DNA of 64,000 bases from JAGWBF01 sp963663025 (lineage in GTDB: Bacteria; Chloroflexota; Dehalococcoidia; Lucifugimonadales; JAGWBF01), in contig OY760073.1 in NCBI GenBank assembly GCA_963663025.1, forward strand, positions 124,001 through 188,000, given 5' to 3'. The translations under genes were made by a program, and so were the position numbers. Shown here one piece after another: positions 59,608 through 64,000 of the stretch; the stretch's first letter is position 1; every line of letters starts with the position of its first letter. Below the pieces are notes generated by a model. It was not told the DNA's origin and did no database searches. It saw only the letters and a list, made by a program, of their open reading frames with translations.

Positions 59608-60476
59608 GCAAGTACACCGTCGCGGTGCTGGGAGGAGATGGCCGGGAAGTAGAGTGCGTCCGGCAGTTGCTGGCCGAAGGCGCAACAGTGCGCACGTGCG
59701 GCCTGCCCGAGGGCGACGGCATCGAAGCGGCTTCTGCCCACCATACCGTGGCTGAAGCGGCGCAGGGCGCCCACATAATCGTGTGCCCCGTTCCCCTGCC
59801 CCAGCCCGACGGGGCACTCTTCGCGCCCCACAGCGCGGACAAGCTCTACGTGGACGTTGAGAGCCTGGCTGGAGCGGTCCCCGGTGGTGTTCTGGTCACT
59901 GGCAGGTCCAGCGCCAAGATGCAGGAAGCCTCGGAAAAACACGGCCTGAAGATACGGGAGTACGAGCAGGACGAGGAGCTTATGGTGCTCCGGGCGCCCG
60001 CCGTCGCTGAGGGGGCTATCAGGATCGCCATAGAGCACACCGAGGTCACTCTCCACGACAACCCCTGCCTCATCGTCGGTTTTGGGAAGATCGGGCCGGC
60101 CCTGGCCCGGACCCTGGCGGGTGTCGGCGCAAGGGTGACCGTTGCGGCCCGAAATCCCTTGCAGCGGGCGAGGGCTTGGGAAATGGGATGCGCCGCTGTG
60201 CCCCTGGACCAGCTCACCACGTTGGCCCAGAGGTCGAACGTCATCTTCAACATAGCTACCGCCCCCCTTCTGGACCGCGCAGTGCTGGAGGGCCTGGATA
60301 GCCACACGCTGCTAATCGACCTGGCGGCGCCTCCGGGGGGAATCGACTTCGATGCGGCCCGGGAGCTGGGGCTGACGGCCATCTGGGGCCGCGGCCTTGG
60401 GGGACGCGCCCCCAGGACAGTGGGCCGGGTGCAGTGGAGGGGCATCAGGGCCATCCTGGAGGAAGAGCTGGGCTAG
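59598..60476 (+). CDS. Dipicolinate synthase subunit A-like protein
   Basis: A 292-residue NAD(P)-binding protein similar to SpoVFA/DpaA. The N-terminal domain is typical (YTVAVLGGDGREVECVRQLL). The second Rossmann domain has PCLIVGFGKIGPALARTLAG and VTVAARNPLQRARAWEMG. LLIDLAAPPGGIDFDAARELG closes the family pattern. Dipicolinate synthase needs a flavoprotein subunit B, which is absent here, and nothing else suggests sporulation. It overlaps the opine dehydrogenase-like gene by ten bases, so the two products probably act together on a cyclic imine or related compound. Confidence 0.82.
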   Translation: MELSKYTVAVLGGDGREVECVRQLLAEGATVRTCGLPEGDGIEAASAHHTVAEAAQGAHIIVCPVPLPQPDGALFAPHSADKLYVDVESLAGAVPGGVLVTGRSSAKMQEASEKHGLKIREYEQDEELMVLRAPAVAEGAIRIAIEHTEVTLHDNPCLIVGFGKIGPALARTLAGVGARVTVAARNPLQRARAWEMGCAAVPLDQLTTLAQRSNVIFNIATAPLLDRAVLEGLDSHTLLIDLAAPPGGIDFDAARELGLTAIWGRGLGGRAPRTVGRVQWRGIRAILEEELG

Positions 60477-60497
60477 CTTCCCGTATTGCCGGAGGAG

Positions 60498-61766
60498 CTA
60501 GGGCGCGAACCGGTAGACCACGGGCAGCTCGGCAACCTCGGTTACGCTAGAGTCGGTGTGGTGGTACACAACGATCCGCCCCGTGCCGCAGTCCCCGAAC
60601 TCGTCACACGTGATGCTCCCGATAATTCCCCCGAAGCTGCTCGTGCCGCTCAGGTTCTCTCGGAGCTTAGCCCGGTCGATGTACAGGGTGTCCCCTTCGG
60701 CAATTGCGGTCTCCTCGATAGCCCTGAGCAGGATGGTGGTCGCGTCGTAGGCATGGGCCAGGTAGGCTGATGTCGGGCTCTCATTGTACTGGTCCACGTA
60801 GGAGGCAACCAGTTCTTCATTGCTCTTGCCGGTGGCTTCGTTGGTGTTGCTCCCAAAGTCCGCCTCGGGACCCATAAAGTAGATGCCCTCGGACTGGGAA
60901 AGGGAGAACACCTCGGTGACCAGGAGGGCTGCCCCGCCCATCAGGGTGACATCTTCCAGCCCGTCAACCTGTCCTACGCTCTCCATGATCCGGACGCCTT
61001 CGGCGGGGAACAAGGGCAAGAAAAGGCCATCCGGGCTGTTCTCAGCAATGCCGGTGAGAAGGGGGAGCATGTCCGAGTCGCCCCGATTTATGGGGTGAAT
61101 GGTGGCTGCGCCTCCGACCTCTAGGAAGGCGTCGTTGAAGGCCCCTGCCAAGCCGGAGGTATAAGGACCTCCATCATGTATCGAAGCTATGGTGCGCAAG
61201 CCAAGCTCCTCGTATGCGAAGCGGGCCGCTGCGCTGGCCTGATGCAGATCGTTGGTGGAAGCGCGGTAGTAGCCGGGTCGGTTCTCGGCGCCCCGGTTGC
61301 CCTTCAGGTCGGATGTCAGCGACGGTGCTGTGGTGGAGGGTGCGATCATCACCAGCCCGGCCTCGCCGATGACCGGCAGAGCCCCGGTAGCGGCAATGGA
61401 GCAGGAGGTGCCGACTACCCCCACGACCCTCGGGTCGCCGATGGCTGTTTCGGCGGCGGCCTGGCCTCCCTCTTTGGTGCAAGCTGAGTCAATGCCTGCG
61501 CCCATGGTCACCTCGTAGCCCATAATCGTGCCGTAGTCTGCGACGGCCAGGGCCACACCTCGAAGATTAGGGGTGCCAAGGCTGGACACCCCAGAGAGGG
61601 ATGACAGGGAGCGGATATGGATATCCTCACCCTCAGGGACTTCCACCGCGCCCAATGGACCCCCTTCGAACCCCTGATCTCCGCAGGATGCCCAGAACAG
61701 CGTCGCGCAGGCTAACATAGCTACGACAAGGAGAGACGTTTTCCTGATCCTGTGTAAGGGCAACAT
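60498..61766 (-). CDS. ABC transporter substrate-binding lipoprotein (branched amino acid type)
   Basis: A 422-residue extracytoplasmic binding protein of the LivJ/periplasmic-binding type. The signal peptide with lipobox is SLLVVAMLACATLFWASCG. Landmarks: VALAVADYGTIMGYEVT, VVGVVGTSCSIAATGALPV, LVMIAPSTTAPSLT, YYRASTNDLHQASAAA and AYLAHAYDATTILLRAI. It is convergent with the catabolic operon, 21 bases from its end, so it could supply that pathway with substrate. No permease or ATPase genes are nearby. ATG 61766 follows CGAGGTGCCGTGCCC. Confidence 0.9.
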   Translation of the reverse strand: MLPLHRIRKTSLLVVAMLACATLFWASCGDQGFEGGPLGAVEVPEGEDIHIRSLSSLSGVSSLGTPNLRGVALAVADYGTIMGYEVTMGAGIDSACTKEGGQAAAETAIGDPRVVGVVGTSCSIAATGALPVIGEAGLVMIAPSTTAPSLTSDLKGNRGAENRPGYYRASTNDLHQASAAARFAYEELGLRTIASIHDGGPYTSGLAGAFNDAFLEVGGAATIHPINRGDSDMLPLLTGIAENSPDGLFLPLFPAEGVRIMESVGQVDGLEDVTLMGGAALLVTEVFSLSQSEGIYFMGPEADFGSNTNEATGKSNEELVASYVDQYNESPTSAYLAHAYDATTILLRAIEETAIAEGDTLYIDRAKLRENLSGTSSFGGIIGSITCDEFGDCGTGRIVVYHHTDSSVTEVAELPVVYRFAP

Positions 61767-61963
61767 GGGCACGGCACCTCGAATCACAATCTGAGACAGC
61801 TTGGTTACTATAGCGGGCTGGTTCGCCAAAATCTAGAACGCGGGCCCCTTTCTTTCGGATACACTAAGCGCGCTAGCCGGGCGAAGCTATCTCATGGGGA
61901 GCAAGAGCCCGGACGATCGAACAGAAGACGCAGCGGCTGGGCCGCATTGCAGAAGGAGACCAA

Positions 61964-62716
61964 GTGAACATCATCAGCAGGCTGTTCAAAGGGAATGTCG
62001 AAGAGCGGGAAGCCATCCTGGACAAGCTGGAGCGAGTCACCGAGATCCCCTTGATGTTCCTGGCTTTTCTGATGGTGCCGTTGCTGCTGGCCCCTATCTA
62101 TTGGGACTTGACCCCAAGGGCGGAGTCCCTGGTGCTGTCGCTGGATGTGCTCATTTGGGCCATCTTTGCGGTGGACCTTGGATTGAAGACGGCCATCGCT
62201 CCAAGGCGCCTGGCTTACCTGCGGGAGCACTGGCTGGAAGTGCTGGTAGTGCTAATTCCCTTTGCCCGGCCCCTGCGGATACTGCGCATCATAGTATATG
62301 GCTCCAGGGCTTACCGGGGTGCTGTGCGCCTTGCCCGGATTGACTTCCTAGCAGCCTATGCCGCCGGCTTGGTGCTGCTGGTAGCCGCAATCGTTACGTC
62401 GGTGGAGAGAGGCCACGAGTCCAGGCTGGACTCCTTCCCGGACGCCCTGTGGTGGGCCATTGTGACGGTAACGACCGTCGGATACGGAGACATAGTGCCT
62501 GTCACTGAGGCAGGGCGGGCCCTCGCACTGGTGTTGATGATAGGGGGAGTTGCCCTGTTCGGCGCCTTAACCGCCAACTTAGCTTCCACCTTTGTGCGGA
62601 GGGAGACCCCCAATTCGGCGGTCGTGGCTTCCTTGGTCGAGGAGGTGCGGTTGATGCGGGACGAGGTAGCCCGACTAAGGGGCGACAACCCATCTCCTTT
62701 GACGGGAGGGGACTAA
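61964..62716 (+). CDS. Voltage-gated-type potassium channel
   Basis: A 250-residue ion channel. Membrane segments S1-S4 occupy about residues 28-120; the S4-like helix has regularly spaced Arg (RPLRILRIIVYGSRAYR). The pore loop is WWAIVTVTTVGYGDIVPVT with the K+ selectivity filter TVGYGD (171-176). S6 follows (ALALVLMIGGVALFGAL), then a C-terminal coiled coil (SLVEEVRLMRDEVARLRGD). It starts at GTG 61964 behind GAAGGAGACCAA. It stands alone. Confidence 0.93.
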   Translation: MNIISRLFKGNVEEREAILDKLERVTEIPLMFLAFLMVPLLLAPIYWDLTPRAESLVLSLDVLIWAIFAVDLGLKTAIAPRRLAYLREHWLEVLVVLIPFARPLRILRIIVYGSRAYRGAVRLARIDFLAAYAAGLVLLVAAIVTSVERGHESRLDSFPDALWWAIVTVTTVGYGDIVPVTEAGRALALVLMIGGVALFGALTANLASTFVRRETPNSAVVASLVEEVRLMRDEVARLRGDNPSPLTGGD

Positions 62717-62787
62717 GTGGAAGGTGATGCGACTGCCAGGGCGTCCCTACCGTCACAACCAGCCTCTTCCGGGCCTGAGTTTCCTGG

Positions 62788-62807
62788 ATTGCGGCCTCCG
62801 CCGCAAT
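62788..62807. repeat. Short palindrome of the dispersed GGATT...AATGACG type
   Basis: ATTGCGGC-CTCC-GCCGCAAT forms an eight-pair hairpin, followed by GACGG. The unit CTGGATTGCGG...CCGCAATGACGG has the form of a widely dispersed intergenic palindrome in bacterial genomes. It lies 71 bases after the channel gene. Confidence 0.45.
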
Positions 62808-62833
62808 GACGGCAAGGGTCTCGCCATACTCAG

Positions 62834-62874
62834 CGGTCCGTTCGCCCTGAGGGAAATCGAAGGGGAACGGACCG
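62834..62874. repeat. REP-like palindrome
   Basis: CGGTCCGTTC (62834-62843) and GAACGGACCG (62865-62874) are exact inverse complements around GCCCTGAGGGAAATCGAAGGG. The pattern GTTCGCCCTGAG...TCGAAGG..GAAC resembles a dispersed repeat common in environmental bacteria. It lies before the convergent end of the PLP-enzyme gene and could also stop transcription. Confidence 0.5.
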
Positions 62875-62898
62875 GGGCGCGGGGGTAAGAGAAAGGGG

Positions 62899-64000
62899 TC
62901 AACGTGAGAACAGGGCGGCGATGCGCTGGCCCACGATGTCGTCTTCGCCGTCCCTGAGGCCGAAGACGTGGATAATGATCTGCTCTTCGCCGTCCCTCAC
63001 CCGCGTCCAGATGGGCGGGTCTCCCTCCTTCAGCCTCGCCACCACATCACGCCCCGTCATGCCCGCCACCTGGGGGTCGATGCTCAAGACAATACCGAAG
63101 GCCTGGTGGCCGATAACGTTGTCGATGAGCTCCACCTGCAGGCCAGGGATGCCCTGGAGGTGGTTCAGAATGGTCCTGGACTTGCTCTCGGAGTCGGCCA
63201 GCCTCTCCTCGTGGTTCATGGTCATCCAGCGGCGAACCGCGGCCAGCACCCCCATCATCTCCTGCCGGTCCACCTTCTGGGGCCTGCCGACGCCCCGGAT
63301 TCGCCGTCCCTCGTAGCCCACGAAGGAGTGAAGCGATATCTTCCGCACCATCTCTTTGGTTCCCAGGGCCAAGCCCGTGGACTGGGTGGAACCCATGTAC
63401 TTGGCGGCTATGCATTGGAAGTCCGCACCTGCCCGGACGTACTTGCCGAAGAGTTCCAATGGATATATCTGGCCAGCCGAGTCCACCAGGACGGGCAGGT
63501 CGTGGTCCTTGGCTATCCGAAGCGTGTCCTCGAAGGAGAGGGCCTTCGGATCGGGGTACTGCTCGGTGGCGTAGTACACCACTGCGGCGGTGTTGGGGCC
63601 AATGGCGGCTTCCAGGTCCTCGGGGGTAGTGCCATCGGCGCTACCGAAGTTGACCAGCCTTGCGCCGGCCAGCTCCAGGCATCGATCATACCAGTACCGC
63701 TGCCGTGTCTGGATAAGGATTTCGTCTTTCATTCCTGTGGTGTTGGGAAGCTGCTGAATCCTGTCGTCATCATCGCCGGCCATGACCGCCGCCGTTGCCA
63801 GGGTGAGGGCTGAGCCGGCGCCTGAGGTGACGTAGGCGGCGGGCACTCCCACCATCTCAGCTACGGAGGCACCCACCTTTTCCTGAAGCTCCATCAGGGG
63901 AATGTAGGCGCTGTCGGCCCGCTCCATGGCCTCCTTGACCTCAGGTGCAGGAACTGAGCCCCCCAGCAGGGTAAGGCTGCCGATGGCGTTGATAATGGGA
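62899..64000 (-). CDS. PLP-dependent enzyme, SelA-like/aminotransferase class V fold (5' end outside window)
   Basis: Fold-type I PLP enzyme of the group that includes SelA and D-glucosaminate-6-phosphate ammonia-lyase. The frame runs to the window end; upstream of the first internal ATG (63927) it still reads PIINAIGSLTLLGGSVPAPE, the family's N-terminal motif. The gene therefore begins to the right of the window. Other features: TSGAGSALTLATAAVMAGDD, LPVLVDSAGQIYP (PLP Asp) and FQCIAAKYMGSTQSTG with the likely PLP Lys. About 367 codons are present. It is probably a lyase or transaminase of a sugar amine or amino acid, not selenocysteine synthase itself. Confidence 0.85.
   Translation of the reverse strand, partial: PIINAIGSLTLLGGSVPAPEVKEAMERADSAYIPLMELQEKVGASVAEMVGVPAAYVTSGAGSALTLATAAVMAGDDDDRIQQLPNTTGMKDEILIQTRQRYWYDRCLELAGARLVNFGSADGTTPEDLEAAIGPNTAAVVYYATEQYPDPKALSFEDTLRIAKDHDLPVLVDSAGQIYPLELFGKYVRAGADFQCIAAKYMGSTQSTGLALGTKEMVRKISLHSFVGYEGRRIRGVGRPQKVDRQEMMGVLAAVRRWMTMNHEERLADSESKSRTILNHLQGIPGLQVELIDNVIGHQAFGIVLSIDPQVAGMTGRDVVARLKEGDPPIWTRVRDGEEQIIIHVFGLRDGEDDIVGQRIAALFSR

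Noticed and set aside
59598..60476. Evidence for sporulation from the dipicolinate synthase-like gene.
   Set aside because: Subunit B and all other sporulation genes are absent from the window, and the gene is part of a catabolic-looking operon.
62899..64000. Considered as selA, which would fit the selenoproteins.
   Set aside because: The fold is related, but the PLP-lysine segment reads AAKYMGSTQSTG and not the SelA-type KLLGGPQAG, and the N-terminal motif differs from SelA. It fits the D-glucosaminate-6-phosphate lyase-like group better.
1..64000. CRISPR arrays and insertion sequences.
   Set aside because: No regularly spaced repeat series, no transposase-like protein and no terminal inverted repeats with target duplications were seen.

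Overview
The window is about 64 kb of GC-rich bacterial DNA with short intergenic gaps and many ATG, GTG and TTG starts behind GGAGG-type ribosome binding sites. It most resembles a Chloroflexota genome of the SAR202/Dehalococcoidia kind. That is an inference from the gene mix: several amidohydrolase_2 paralogs, luciferase-like (LLM) oxidoreductases beside an F420-NADP reductase homologue, an enolase-superfamily enzyme, a NIP-like aquaporin and two predicted selenoproteins. No rRNA, CRISPR array, prophage or insertion sequence was seen. Both ends cut genes: proB on the left and a PLP-enzyme gene on the right.

Layout. 1-2.3 kb: proB (3' part), proA and a small conserved gene. 2.4-4.4 kb: accessory stretch with an AT-richer unknown gene, an orphan HigA-type antitoxin and a peroxiredoxin-like gene whose catalytic position is an in-frame UGA (probable selenocysteine). 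4.4-7.7 kb: amidohydrolase, thpR, a DUF2511-like lipoprotein, a decayed higB with intact higA, and a Cu/Zn SOD-like gene; a decayed duplicate of the thpR/lipoprotein junction lies in this stretch. 8.1-14.7 kb: pyrimidine block pyrB (fused to a PyrI-type zinc domain), carA, an unknown gene and carB. 14.8-21.3 kb: membrane protein, tsaD, polA, an SDR and an amidohydrolase. 21.4-26 kb: AT-richer cassette nurA-herA-DNA methyltransferase with a promoter in front and a 174-residue unknown behind, inserted between two divergent amidohydrolase paralogs. This is the strongest candidate for an undescribed system, probably DNA defence or processing.

26.1-32.7 kb: amidohydrolases and dnaE. 32.7-38.5 kb: phosphate module with a PhoB-type regulator, a PhoR-type kinase, a four-repeat Pho box, pstS, pstC and pstA (no pstB), and a NIP-like aquaporin. 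38.5-43.2 kb: an alkylguanine transferase, then a restriction-modification operon in which nuclease and methylase are fused (BcgI/type IIB-like), with a PIN-domain gene between it and the specificity gene. 43.3-54.4 kb: two thioredoxin-fold lipoproteins, an aldo/keto reductase, two LLM oxidoreductases, MmgE/PrpD, an F420-NADP reductase homologue, a cysteine-cluster protein, a copper ATPase, a YHS protein, a Uxx-star glutaredoxin-like selenoprotein and tRNA-Asp. 54.5-60.5 kb: six tightly spaced genes forming a probable catabolic operon of unknown substrate. 60.5-64 kb: an ABC substrate-binding lipoprotein, a K+ channel, two dispersed palindromes and the truncated PLP enzyme.

The housekeeping genes give a coherent picture of proline and pyrimidine synthesis, replication and tRNA t6A modification. 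The accessory genes fall into three insert-like zones (2.4-7 kb, 21.4-26 kb and 39-43.2 kb) that differ from their surroundings in base composition and carry toxin-antitoxin, restriction and NurA-HerA functions.
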